Source of the DNA: Inia geoffrensis
Taxonomy: Eukaryota; Chordata; Mammalia; Artiodactyla; Iniidae
Direction of reading: 5' to 3'
DNA: 64,000 bases
Assembly: GCA_036417435.1 (NCBI GenBank)
Contig: CM070914.1
Location: 1,550,001 to 1,614,000 of the forward strand
This document shows positions 9,674 through 22,103 of the stretch, piece after piece. A program made the position numbers and the translations under genes. The notes under the pieces are model-generated. The model was not told the origin of the DNA. It ran no database searches and was given only the letters and a program-made list of their open reading frames with translations. The first letter of the stretch is position 1. Each line of letters starts with the position of its first letter.

Positions 9674-11052
9674 CCTCCGTTCCTACAAGCAAATCAAAGC
9701 CTAACCTCCAAGCATGTGTTTATGCTGGGTGCGCATTGTGACGTAGCATGGTAAGATGCTGACTTTCTCCTGGAGCACACTGACTTCACGTACGAGGTCT
9801 TCTAAGTATTCAAGACAGAGTGTTTTCTCATGGCAGCTCACCCTCAAGGCCATGACAAAGAGTTCCTGGGGACATCGGATTCACCAGAAATGTGGTCCTG
9901 ACGGTGCTCCAGGACTCTGGAAATGTAGCTCTCCTCCCGGGACATGCGGTGTGCAGCCCGTCACTCGGCACGTACAGAGGCCCTCCGATGTATAAACCAG
10001 TGGGCCTCCATGTGGCTCAGCTTTCCCACAGGGTTCTGGAAGTACTCACTGAACTTGGAGGAAAAATGATGCAGAACCGAGGGCCCTAGGAGTCCTCCAA
10101 AGGGTTCTTCCTTTAAAATAAATCCCAACAGCGATGAAGAACTCATGGAGACAGTTGCATGCCTCCCTTTTTCCACGGCTACTCAGGGTCTAACGTGGAG
10201 ACGTGTTCTCTCATTGTTTCACTTTAGTTCTAGAGACTGTCATGCTCACCACCACCGAGGCCATGGAAGCACCTTGTTTGGACAGAGCCAATTCATATTT
10301 TTCCCCGAAGCATTCTTACAGGGTTGAGAGGCCTGTCAACAGCAGAGAATGTCAGGTAGTTTCTAGGCAGCATGAATGGAGCCTTCAAATTGAGAAAACA
10401 AGTCTAGTTCCAGCAGGCCCCGATTTCCACGCGCACACTCATCATACGTCCCTCGGGTTTCTAACAAGTCCAAAGGGAGACAAGGTTACCCAGTGTTTCC
10501 TTCCCTGAATCAACTTGTCGAAGTAGGGTTTTGTGCATCATGCGAACTGCCTCAACCAAGCAATGCACTTGGTATGTGTGGGGCCGTCTGACTCTTCAAA
10601 AGTCTGCTGTGCCACGGGAAGAGCAGGCCTGAAATTGCAATCAGAACGCACGCTGACTCTCTCCTGGCGCCAGGGTGAGTTCAGGCAGGAGGTCGTATAT
10701 GGAATGCGAAGCCCAAGGTTTCTCTGAGTGCAGCTCAGACTAGGGTAATGGGTACAATTTCGACGGCCTGAGGGACGTGCCAGAACGGTGTTCCTGAACC
10801 TCTGTGAGTGCTGGGGTACTTAAGCTGCTCCAAAACAGAGTGCAGTGCGTTTCCCTACACTCAGCATACACAGAGTGGCTCCAAAGGGCTACGGGACTGG
10901 ATGTTGCTCAACAGACACAGGTGGGCCTGGGAGTACTTAGTGTACCTAGCAGTAACAGGATGCCCACATGAGCCTCCTAGGTGTCTGTAATATCATACTG
11001 CCATTTAAGATATGCAGAGCAGAGGTCACATGCTCATGGAAAGTGCTGGACA
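9674..11052 (+). repeat. Monomer 8 (1,379 bp)
   Basis: Carries right-domain states inside the left domain: GTGTTTATG, CATTGTGACG, ACAAAGAGTTCC and GGGCCCTAGG. Private variants shared only with 14: GTATAAACC, GATGCAGAACC, TCTGCTGTGCC and GGGTACAAT. Confidence 0.97.
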
Positions 11053-12434
11053 ACTCCGTTCCTACAAGCAAATCAAAGCCTAACCTCCAGGCATGTGTTC
11101 ATGCTGGGTGCGCATTAAGTGACGCAGCATGGTAAGATGCTGACTTTCTCCTGGAGCACAGTGACTTCACATACGAGGTCTTCTAAGTATTCAAGGCAGA
11201 GTGTTTTCTCATGGCAGCTCACCTCAGGGCCATGACAAAGACTTCCTGGGGACTTCGGACTCACCACAAATGTGGTCTTGACGGTGCTCCAGGACTCTGG
11301 AAATGTAGCTCTCCTCCCGGGACATGCGGTGTGCAGCCCGTCACTCGGCACGTAAGAGGCCCTCCGATGTACAGGCCAGTGGGCCTCCATGTGGCTCAGC
11401 CTTCCCACAGGGCTCTGGATATACTCAGTGAACTTGGAGGAAAAATGATGCACAACCGATGGCCCAGGAATCCTCCAAAGGGTACTTCCTTAAAATAAAC
11501 CCCAACAGCGATGAAGAACTCATGGAGACAGTTGCATGCCTCCCTTTTTACACGGCTACTCAGGGTCTAACGTGGAGACGTGTTCTCTCATTGTTTCACT
11601 TTAGTTCTAGAGACTGTCATGCTCACCACCACCGAGGCCATGGAAGCACATTGTTTGGACAGAGCCAATTCATATTTTACCCGGAAGCATTCTTACAGGG
11701 TTGAGAGACCTGTCAACAGCAGAGAATGTCAGGTAGTTTCTAGGCAGCATGAATGGAGCCTTCAAATTGAGAAAACAATTCTAGTTCCAGCAGGCCCCGA
11801 TTTCCACGGGCACACTCATCCTACGTCCTTCGGGTTTCTAACAAGTCCAAAGGGAGACAAGGTTACCCAGTGTTTCCTTCCCTGAATCAACTTGTCGAAG
11901 TAGGGTTTTGTGCATCATGCGAACTGCCTCAACCAAGCAACGCACTTGGTATGTGTGGGGCCGTCTAACTCTTCAAAACTCTGCAGTGCAACGGGAAGAG
12001 CAGGCCTGAAATTGCAGTCAGAACGCACGCTGACTCTCTCCTGGCGCCAGGGTGAGTTCAGGCAGGAGGTCGTACATGGAATGCGAAGCCCAGGGTTTCT
12101 CTGAGTGCAGCTCAGACTAGGGTAATGGGTAAAATTTCGACGGCCTGAGGGACGTGCCAGAACGGTGTTCCTGAACCTCTGTGAGTGCTGGGGTACTTAA
12201 GCTGCTCCAAAACAGAGTGCAGTGCGTTTCCCTACACTCAGCATACACAGAGTGGCTCCAAAGGGCTACGGGACTGGATGTTGCTCAACAGACACAGGTG
12301 GGCCTGGGAGTACTTAGTGTACTATACCTGGCAGTAAATGGATGCCCACATGAGCCTCCTAGGTGTCTGTAAAATCATACTGCGATTTGAGATATGCAGA
12401 GCAGAGGTCACATGCTCATGGAAAGTGCTGGACA
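11053..12434 (+). repeat. Monomer 9 (1,382 bp)
   Basis: Pairs with 15: CACATACG, GTAAGAGG, CCTTAAAAT, GCACATTG, ACAATTCTAG and CAACGGG. It has its own 1-bp loss in AGCTCACCTCAGG (about 11,217-11,229). The 5-bp duplication reads TGTACTATAC. Confidence 0.97.
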
Positions 12435-13819
12435 CCATCGTTCCTACAAGCAAATCAAAGCCTAACCTCCAGGCATGTGTTCATGCTGGGTTCGCATTTA
12501 GTGACGCAGCATGGTAAGATGCGGACTTTCTCCTGGAGCACACTGACTTCACGTACGAGGTCTTCTAAGTATTCAAGGCAGAGTGTTTTCTCATGGCAGC
12601 TCACCCTCAGGGCTATGACAAAGACTTCCTGGGGACTTCGGACTCACCAGAAATGTGGTCCTGACGGTGCTCCAGGACTCTGGAAATGTAGCTCTCCTCC
12701 CGGGACATGCGGTGTGCAGCCCGTCACTCGGCACGTACACAGGCCCTCCGATGTACAGACCAGTGGGCCTCCATGTGGTTCAGCCTTCCCACAGGGCCCT
12801 GGAGATACTCAGTGAACTTGGAGGAAAAATGATGCACAACCGAGGGCCCAGGAGTCCTCCAAAGGGTACTTCCTTTAAAATAAATCCCAATAGCGATGAA
12901 GAACTCATGGAGACAGTTGCATGCCTCCCTTTTTCCACGGCTACTCAGGGTCTAACGTGGAGACGTGTTCTCTCATTGTTTCACTTTAGTTCTAGAGACT
13001 GTCATGCTCACCACCACCGAGGCCATGGAAGCACCTTGTTTTGACAGAGCCAATTCATATATTTCCCCGAAGCATTCTTACAGGGTTGAGAGGCCTGTCA
13101 ACAGCAGAGAATGTCAGGTAGTTTCTAGGCAGCATGAATGGAGCCTTCAAATTGAGAAAAGAATTCTAGTTCCAGCAGGCCCCGATTTCCACGCGCACAC
13201 TCATCATACGTCCCTCGGGTTTCTAACAAGTCCAAAGGGAGACAAGGTTACCCAGTGTTTCCTTCCCTGAATCAACTTGTCGAAGTAGGGTTTTGTGCAT
13301 CATGCGAACTGCCTCAACCAAGCAACGCACTTGGTATGTGTGGGGCCGTCTGACTCTTCAAAAGTCTGCAGTGCCACGGGAAGAGCAGGCCTGAGATTGC
13401 AGTCAGAACGCACGCTGACTCTCTCCTGGCACCAGGGTGAGTTCAGGCAGGAGGCCGCACATTGAATGCGAAGCAAAGGGTTTCTCTGAGTGCAGCTCAG
13501 ACTAGGGTAATGGGTAAAATTTCGACGGCCTGAGGGACGTGCCAGAACGGTGTTCCTGAACCTCTGTGAGTGCTGGGGTATTTAAGCTGCTCCAAAACAG
13601 AGTGCAGTGCGTTTCCCTACACTCAGCATACACAGAGTGGCTCCAAAGGGCTACGGGACTGGATGTTGCTCAACAGACACAGGTGGGCCTCGGAATACTT
13701 AGTGTACTTTACCTGGCAGTAACAGGATGCCCACATGAGCCTCCTAGGTGTCTGTAAAATCATACTGCCGTTTAAGATATGCAGAGCAGAGGTCACATGC
13801 TCATGGAAAGTGTTGGACA
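12435..13819 (+). repeat. Monomer 10 (1,385 bp), recombinant
   Basis: 5' half matches 16 (CCATCGTTCC, GGTTCGCATT, AATAGCGATG, TTCCACGG). 3' half matches 4 (TTGTTTTGACA, ATATATTTCC, CCTGGCACCAGG, GGCCGCACATTG). The switch, between about 12,935 and 13,031, marks the higher-order repeat junction. The 5-bp duplication reads TGTACTTTAC. Confidence 0.97.
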
Positions 13820-15199
13820 CCTCCGTTCCTACAAGCAAATCAAAGCCTAACCTCCAGGCATGTGTTCATGCTGGGTGCGCATTAAGTGACGCAGCATGGT
13901 AAGATGCTGACTTTCTCCTGGAGCACAGTGACTTCACGTACGAGGTCTTCTAAGTATTCAAGGCAGAGTGTTTTCTCATGGCAGCTCACCCTCAGGGCCA
14001 TGACAAAGACTTCCTGGGGACTTCGGACTCACCACAAATGTGGTCCTGACGATGCTCCAGGACTCTGGAAATGTAGCTCTCCTCCCGGGACATGCGGTGT
14101 GCAGCCCGTCACTCGGCACGTACACAGGCCCTCCGATGTACAGACCAGTGGGCCTCCATGTGGTTCAGCCTTCCCACAGGGCTCTGGAGGTACTCAGTGA
14201 ACTTGGAAGAAAAATGATGCACAACCGAGGGCCCAGGAGTCCTCGAAAGGGTACTTCCTTTAAAATAAATCCCAACAGCGATGAAGAACTCATGGAGACA
14301 GTTGCATGCCTCCCTTTTTACACGGCTACTCAGGGTCTAACGTGGAGACGTGTTCTCTCATTGTTTCACTTTAGTTCTAGAGACTGTCATGCTCACCACC
14401 ACCGAGGCCATGGAAGCACCTTGTTTGGACAGAGCAAATTCATATTTTTCCCCGAAGCATTCTTACAGGGTTGAGAGACCTGTCAACAGCAGAGAATGTC
14501 AGGTAGTTTCTAGGCAGCATGAATGGAGCCTTCAAATTGAGAAAACAAGTCTAGTTCCAGCAGGCCCCGATTTCCAAGGGCACACTCATCCTACGTCATT
14601 CGGGTTTCTAACAAGTCCAAAGGGAGACAAGGTTACCCAGTGTTTCCTTCCCTGAATCAACTTGTCGAAGTAGGGTTTTGTGCATCATGCGAACTGCCTC
14701 AACCAAGCAACACACTTGGTATATGTGGGGCCGTCTAACTCTTCAAAAGTCTGCAGTGCCACGGGAAGAGCAGGCCAGAAATTGCAGACAGAACGCACGC
14801 TGACTCTCTCCTGGCGCCAGGGTGAGTTCAGATAGGAGGTCGTACATGGAATGCGAAGCCCAGGGTTTCTCTGAGTGCAGCTCAGACTAGGGTAATGGGT
14901 AAAATTTCGACGGCCTGAGGGACGTGCCAGAACGGTGTTCCTGAACCTCTGTGAGTGCTGGGGTACTTAAGCTGCTCCAAAACAGAGTGCAGTGCGTTTC
15001 CCTACACTCAGCATACACAGAGTGGCTCCAAAGGGCTACGGGACTGGATGTTGCTCAACAGACACAGGTGGGCCTGGGAGTACCTAGTGTACCTGGCAGT
15101 AACAGGATGCCCACATGAGCCTCCTAGGTGTCTGTAAAATCATACTGCCATTTAAGATATGCAGAGCAGAGGTCACATGCTCATGGAAAGTGCTGGACA
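13820..15199 (+). repeat. Monomer 11 (1,380 bp)
   Basis: Monomer-1 subtype and counterpart of 5, but its 3' end (GTACCTAGTG, GTAAAATC) is of the 7/13 kind. Private TCATTCGGG near 14,597. Confidence 0.97.
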
Positions 15200-16581
15200 C
15201 CTCCGTTCCTACAAGCAAATCAAAGCCTAACCTCCAAGCATGTGTTTATGCTGGGTGCGCATTGTGACGTAGCATGGTAAGATGCTGACTTTCTCCTGGA
15301 GCACACTGACTTCACGTACGAGGTCTTCTAAGTATTCAAGACAGAGTGTTTTCTCATGGCAGCTCACCCTCAGGGCCATGACAAAGACTTCCTGGGGACT
15401 TCGGACTCACCACAAATGTGGTCTTGACGGTGCTCCAGGACTCTGGAAATGTAGCTCTCCTCCCGGGACATGCGGTGTGCAGCCCGTCACTCGGCACGTA
15501 CAGAGGCCCTCCGATGTACAGACCAGTGGGCCTCCATGTGGCTCAGCCTTCCCACAGGGCTCTGGAGGTACTCAGTGAACTTGGAGGAAAAATGATGCAC
15601 AACCGATGGCCCAGGAATCCTCCAAAGGGTACTTCCTTAAAATAAACCCCAACAGCGATGAAGAACTCATGGAGACAGTTGCATGCCTCCCTTTTTACAC
15701 GGCTACTCAGGGTCTAACGTGGATACGTGTTCTCTCATTGTTTCACTTTAGTTCTAGAGACTGTCATGCTCACCACCACCGAGGCCTTGGAAGCAACTTC
15801 TTTGGACATAGCCAATTCATATTTTTCCCCGAAGCATTCTTACAGGCTTGAGAGGCCTGTCAACAGCAGAGAATGTCAGGTAGTTTCTAGACAGCGTGAA
15901 TGGAGCCTTCAAATTGGGAAAAGAAGTCTAGTTAAAGCAGGCCCCGATTTCCACGTGCACACTCATCATATGTCCCTCGGGTTTCTAACAAGTCCAAAGG
16001 GAGACAAGGTTACCCAGTGTTTCCTTCCCTGAATCAACTTGTCGAAGTAGGGTTTTGTGCATCATGCGAACTGCCTCAACCAAGCAACGCACTTGGTATG
16101 TGTGGGGCCGTCTGACTCTTCAAAAGTCTGCAGTGCCACGGGAAGAGCAGGCCTGAGATTGCAGTCAGAACGCACGCTGACTCTCTCCTGGCGCCAGGGT
16201 GAGTTCAGGCAGGAGGCCGCACATTGAATGCGAAGCAAAGGGTTTCTCTGAGTGCAGCTCAGACTAGGGTAATGGGTAAAATTTCGACGGCCTGAGGGAC
16301 GTGCCAGAACGGTGTTCCTGAACCTCTGTGAGTGCTGGGGTATTTAAGCTGCTCCAAAACAGAGTGCAGTGCGTTTCCCTACACTCAGCATACACAGAGT
16401 GGCTCCAAAGGGCTACGGGACTGGATGTTGCTCAACAGACACAGGTGGGCCTCGGAATACTTAGTGTACTTTACCTGGCAGTAACAGGATGCCCACATGA
16501 GCCTCCTAGGTGTCTGTAAAATCATACTGCCGTTTAAGATATGCAGAGCAGAGGTCACATGCTCATGGAAAGTGTTGGACA
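15200..16581 (+). repeat. Monomer 12 (1,382 bp), recombinant
   Basis: First 180 bp or so are 8/14-like (CCAAGCATG, GTGTTTATG, CATTGTGACGTAGC, AAGACAGAG). The rest is 6-like (GTCTTGACGG, CCTTAAAAT, GGACATAGCC, TAGTTAAAGC), except that it has GTACAGAGG. The 5-bp duplication reads TGTACTTTAC. Confidence 0.97.
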
Positions 16582-17961
16582 CCTCCGTTCCTACAAGCAA
16601 ATCAAAGCCTAACCTCCAGGCATGTGTTCATGCTGGGTGCGCATTAAGTGACGCAGCATGGTAAGATGCTGACTTTCTCCTGGAGCACAGTGACTTCACG
16701 TACGAGGTCTTCTAAGTATTCAAGGCAGAGTGTTTTCTCATGGCAGCTCACCCTCAGGGCCATGACAAAGACTTCCTGGGGACTTCGGACTCACCACAAA
16801 TGTGGTCCTGACGATGCTCCAGGACTCTGGAAATGTAGCTCTCCTCCCGGGACATGTGGTGTGCAGCCCGTCATTCGGCACGTACACAGGCCCTCCGATG
16901 TACAGACCAGTGGGCCTCCATGTGGTTCAGCCTTCCCACAGGGCTCTGGAGGTACTCAGTGAACTTGGAAGAAAAATGATGCACAACCGAGGGCCCAGGA
17001 GTCCTCGAAAGGGTACTTCCTTTAAAATAAATCCCAACAGCGATGAAGAACTCATGGAGACAGTTGCATGCCTCCCTTTTTACACGGCTACTCAGGGTCT
17101 AACGTGGAGACGTGTTCTCTCATTGTTTCACTTTAGTTCTAGAGACTGTCATGCTCACCACCACCGAGGCCATGGAAGCACCTTGTTTGGACAGAGCCAA
17201 TTCATATTTTTCCCCGAAGCATTCTTACAGGGTTGAGAGACCTGTCAACAGCAGAGAATGTCAGGTAGTTTCTAGGCAGCATGAATGGAGCCTTCAAATT
17301 GAGAAAACAAGTCTAGTTCCAGCAGGCCCCGATTTCCAAGGGCACACTCATCCTACGTCCCTCGGGTTTCTAACAAGTCCAAAGGGAGACAAGGTTACCC
17401 AGTGTTTCCTTCCCTGAATCAACTTGTCGAAGTAGGGTTTTGTGCATCATGCGAACTGCCTCAACCAAGCAACACACTTGGTATATGTGGGGCCGTCTAA
17501 CTCTTCAAAAGTCTGCAGTGCCACGGGAAGAGCAGGCCAGAAATTGCAGTCAGAACGCACGCTGACTCTCTCCTGGCGCCAGGGTGAGTTCAGACAGGAG
17601 GTCGTACATGGAATGCGAAGCCCAGGGTTTCTCTGAGTGCAGCTCAGACTAGGGTAATGGGTAAAATTTCGACGGCCTGAGGGACGTGCCAGAACGGTGT
17701 TCCTGAACCTCTGTGAGTGCTGGGGTACTTAAGCTGCTCCAAAACAGAGTGCAGTGCGTTTCCCTACACTCAGCATACACAGAGTGGCTCCAAAGGGCTA
17801 CGGGACTGGATGTTGCTCAACAGACACAGGTGGGCCTGGGAGTACCTAGTGTACCTGGCAGTAACAGGATGCCCACATGAGCCTCCTAGGTGTCTGTAAA
17901 ATCATACTGCCATTTAAGATATGCAGAGCAGAGGTCACATGCTCATGGAAAGTGCTGGACA
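16582..17961 (+). repeat. Monomer 13 (1,380 bp)
   Basis: Counterpart of 7. Two apparent CpG losses are private: GACATGTGGTG and GTCATTCGGC, near 16,852-16,879. Confidence 0.97.
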
Positions 17962-19340
17962 CCTCCGTTCCTACAAGCAAATCAAAGCCTAACCTCCAAG
18001 CATGTGTTTATGCTGGGTGCGCATTGTGACGTAGCATGGTAAGATGCTGACTTTCTCCTGGAGCACACTGACTTCACGTACGAGGTCTTCTAAGTATTCA
18101 AGACAGAGTGTTTTCTCATGGCAGCTCACCCTCAGGGCCATGACAAAGAGTTCCTGGGGACATCGGATTCACCAGAAATGTGGTCCTGACGGTGCTCCAG
18201 GACTCTGGAAATGTAGCTCTCCTCCCGGGACATGCGGTGTGCAGCCCGTCACTCGGCACGTACAGAGGCCCTCCGATGTATAAACCAGTGGGCCTCCATG
18301 TGGCTCAGCTTTCCCACAGGGTTCTGGAAGTACTCACTGAACTTGGAGGAAAAATGATGCAGAACCGAGGGCCCTAGGAGTCCTCCAAAGGGTTCTTCCT
18401 TTAAAATAAATCCCAACAGCGATGAAGAACTCATGGAGACAGTTGCATGCCTCCCTTTTTCCACGGCTACTCAGGGTCTAACGTGGAGACGTGTTCTCTC
18501 ATTGTTTCACTTTAGTTCTAGAGACTGTCATGCTCACCACCACCGAGGCCATGGAAGCACCTTGTTTGGACAGAGCCAATTCATATTTTTCCCCGAAGCA
18601 TTCTTACAGGGTTGAGAGGCCTGTCAACAGCAGAGAATGTCAGGTAGTTTCTAGGCAGCATGAATGGAGCCTTCAAATTGAGAAAACAAGTCTAGTTCCA
18701 GCAGGCCCCGATTTCCACGCGCACACTCATCATACGTCCCTCGGGTTTCTAACAAGTCCAAAGGGAGACAAGGTTACCCAGTGTTTCCTTCCCTGAATCA
18801 ACTTGTCGAAGTAGGGTTTTGTGCATCATGCGAACTGCCTCAACCAAGCAATGCACTTGGTATGTGTGGGGCCGTCTGACTCTTCAAAAGTCTGCTGTGC
18901 CACGGGAAGAGCAGGCCTGAAATTGCAATCAGAACGCACGCTGACTCTCTCCTGGCGCCAGGGTGAGTTCAGGCAGGAGGTCGTACATGGAATGCGAAGC
19001 CCAAGGTTTCTCTGAGTGCAGCTCAGACTAGGGTAATGGGTACAATTTCGACGGCCTGAGGGACGTGCCAGAACGGTGTTCCTGAACCTCTGTGAGTGCT
19101 GGGGTACTTAAGCTGCTCCAAAACAGAGTGCAGTGCGTTTCCCTACACTCAGCATACACAGAGTGGCTCCAAAGGGCTACGGGACTGGATGTTGCTCAAC
19201 AGACACAGGTGGGCCTGGGAGTACTTAGTGTACCTAGCAGTAACAGGATGCCCACATGAGCCTCCTAGGTGTCTGTAATATCATACTGCCATTTAAGATA
19301 TGCAGAGCAGAGGTCACATGCTCATGGAAAGTGCTGGACA
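17962..19340 (+). repeat. Monomer 14 (1,379 bp)
   Basis: Nearly identical to monomer 8, 8,288 bp upstream, including all its private variants. It keeps GTACATGG where 8 has GTATATGG. Confidence 0.97.
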
Positions 19341-20723
19341 ACTCCGTTCCTACAAGCAAATCAAAGCCTAACCTACAGGCATGTGTTCATGCTGGGTGCG
19401 CATTAAGTGACGCAGCATGGTAAGATGCTGACTTTCTCCTGGAGCACAGTGACTTCACATACGAGGTCTTCTAAGTATTCAAGGCAGAGTGTTTTCTCAT
19501 GGCAGCTCACCCTCAGGGCCATGACAAAGACTTCCTGGGGACTTCGGACTCACCACAAATGTGGTCTTGACGGTGCTCCAGGACTCTGGAAATGTAGCTC
19601 TCCTCCCGGGACATGCGGTGTGCAGCCCGTCACTCGGCACGTAAGAGGCCCTCCGATGTACAGACCAGTGGGCCTCCATGTGGCTCAGCCTTCCCACAGG
19701 GCTCTGGAGGTACTCAGTGAACTTGGAGGAAAAATGATGCACAACCGATGGCCCAGGAATCCTCCAAAGGGTACTTCCTTAAAATAAACCCCAACAGCGA
19801 TGAAGAACTCATGGAGACAGTTGCATGCCTCCCTTTTTACACGGCTACTCAGGGTCTAACGTGGAGACGTGTTCTCTCATTGTTTCACTTTAGTTCTAGA
19901 GACTGTCATGCTCACCACCACCGAGGCCATGGAAGCACATTGTTTGGACAGAGCCAATTCATATTTTTCCCGGAAGCATTCTTACAGGGTTGAGAGACCT
20001 GTCAACAGCAGAGAATGTCAGGTAGTTTCTAGGCAGCATGAATGGAGCCTTCAAATTGAGAAAACAATTCTAGTTCCAGCAGGCCCCGATTTCCACGGGC
20101 ACACTCATCCTACGTCCTTCGGGTTTCTAACAAGTCCAAAGGGAGACAAGGTTACCCAGTGTTTCCTTCCCTGAATCAACTTGTCGAAGTAGGGTTTTGT
20201 GCATCATGCGAACTGCCTCAACCAAGCAACGCACTTGGTATGTGTGGGGCCGTCTAACTCTTCAAAACTCTGCAGTGCAACGGGAAGAGCAGGCCTGAAA
20301 TTGCAGTCAGAACGCACGCTGACTCTCTCCTGGCGCCAGGGTGAGTTCAGGCAGGAGGTCGTACATGGAATGCGAAGCCCAGAGTTTCTCTGAGTGCAGC
20401 TCAGACTAGGGTAATGGGTAAAATTTCGACGGCCTGAGGGACGTGCCAGAACGGTGTTCCTGAACCTCTGTGAGTGCTGGGGTACTTAAGCTGCTCCAAA
20501 ACAGAGTGCAGTGCGTTTCCCTACACTCAGCATACACAGAGTGGCTCCAAAGGGCTACGGGACTGGATGTTGCTCAACAGACACAGGTGGGCCTGGGAGT
20601 ACTTAGTGTACTATACCTGGCAGTAACAGGATGCCCACATGAGCCTCCTAGGTGTCTGTAAAATCATACTGCGATTTGAGATATGCAGAGCAGAGGTCAC
20701 ATGCTCATGGAAAGTGCTGGACA
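19341..20723 (+). repeat. Monomer 15 (1,383 bp)
   Basis: Counterpart of 9, without the AGCTCACC(C) loss. The 5-bp duplication reads TGTACTATAC. Private CCAGAGTTTC near 20,379. Confidence 0.97.
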
Positions 20724-22103
20724 CCATCGTTCCTACAAGCAAATCAAAGCCTAACCTCCAGGCATGTGTTCATGCTGGGTTCGCATTAAGTGACGCAGCA
20801 TGGTAAGATGCGGACTTTCTCCTGGAGCACACTGACTTCACGTACGAGGTCTTCTAAGTATTCAAGGCAGAGTGTTTTCTCATGGCAGCTCACCCTCAGG
20901 GCTATGACAAAGACTTCCTGGGGACTTCGGACTCACCAGAAATGTGGTCCTGACGGTGCTCCAGGACTCTGGAAATGTAGCTCTCCTCCCGGGACATGCG
21001 GTGTGCAGCCCGTCACTCGGCACGTACACAGGCCCTCCGATGTACAGACCAGTGGGCCTCCATGTGGTTCAGCCTTCCCACAGGGCTCTGGAGATACTCA
21101 GTGAACTTGGAGGAAAAATGATGCACAACCGAGGGCCCAGGAGTCCTCCAAAGGGTACTTCCTTTAAAATAAATCCCAATAGCGATGAAGAACTCATGGA
21201 GACAGTTGCATGCCTCCCTTTTTCCACGGCTACTCAGGGTCTAACGTGGAGACGTGTTCTCTCATTGTTTCACTTTAGTTCTAGAGACTGTCATGCTCAC
21301 CACCACCGAGGCCATGGAAGCAATTTGTTTGGACAGAGCCAATTCATATTTTTCCCCGAAGCATTCTTCCAGGGTTGAGAGGCCTGTCAACAGCAGAGAA
21401 TGTCAGGTAGTTTCTAGGCAGCATGAATGGAGCCTTCAAATTGAGAAAACAAGTCTAGTTCCAGCAGGCCCCGATTTCCACGGGCACACTCATCCTACGT
21501 CCCTCGGCTTTCTAACAAGTCCAAAGGGAGACAAGGTTACCCAGTGTTTCCTTCCCTGAATCAACTTGTCGAAGTAGGGTTTTGTGCATCATGCGAACTG
21601 CCTCAACCAAGCAACGCACTTGGTATGTGCGGGGCCGTCTGACTCTTCAAAAGTCTGCAGTGCCACGGGAAGAGCAGGCCTGAAATTGCAGTCAGAACGC
21701 ACGCTGACTCTCTCCTGGCGCCAGGGGGAGTTCAGGCAGGAGGTCGTACATGGAAGGCGAAGCCCATGGTTTCTCTGAGTGCAGCTCAGACTAGGGTAAT
21801 GGGTAAAATTTCGACGGCCTGAGGGACGTGCCAGAACGGTGTTCCTGAACCTCTGTGAGTGCTGGGGTACTTAAGCTGCTCCAAAACAGAGTGCAGTGCG
21901 TTTCCCTACACTCAGCATACACAGAGTGGCTCCAAAGGGCTACGGGACTGGATGTTGCTCAACAGACACAGGTGGGCCTGGGAGTACTTAGTGTACCTGG
22001 CAGTAGCAGGATGCCCACATGAGCCTCCTAGGTGTCTGTAAAATCATACTGCAATTTAAGATATGCAGAGCAGAGGTCACATGCTCATGGAAAGTGCTGG
22101 ACA
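20724..22103 (+). repeat. Monomer 16 (1,380 bp)
   Basis: 5' half pairs with 10; 3' half like 3 (GCAATTTG, CTTCCAGGG, GTGCGGGG). Private GGGGGAGTTC and GAAGGCGAAG. No TGTAC duplication. Confidence 0.97.

Larger units (their letters stand above)
4700..12988 (+). repeat. Six-monomer higher-order repeat, copy A (about 8,289 bp)
   Basis: From mid-monomer 4 to mid-monomer 10. Each part recurs 8,288-8,289 bp downstream: monomer 5 pairs with 11, 7 with 13, 8 with 14, 9 with 15, and the first half of 10 with the first half of 16. Monomers 8 and 14 share many private variants (GTATAAACC, GATGCAGAACC, TCTGCTGTGCC, GGGTACAAT). The break lies within about 50 bp of the stated ends: monomer 10 switches from a 16-like 5' half (TTCCACGG) to a 4-like 3' half (TTGTTTTGACA) between about 12,935 and 13,031. 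Confidence 0.8.
12989..21277 (+). repeat. Six-monomer higher-order repeat, copy B (about 8,289 bp)
   Basis: From mid-monomer 10 to mid-monomer 16; the counterpart of copy A. It is not a simple duplicate. The start of monomer 12 (with the end of 11) matches the 7/8 and 13/14 junctions rather than 5/6, and monomer 10's 3' half has local differences from 4 (AAAAGAATTC, CACGCGCAC). These patches indicate conversion or exchange after the duplication. Confidence 0.8.
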
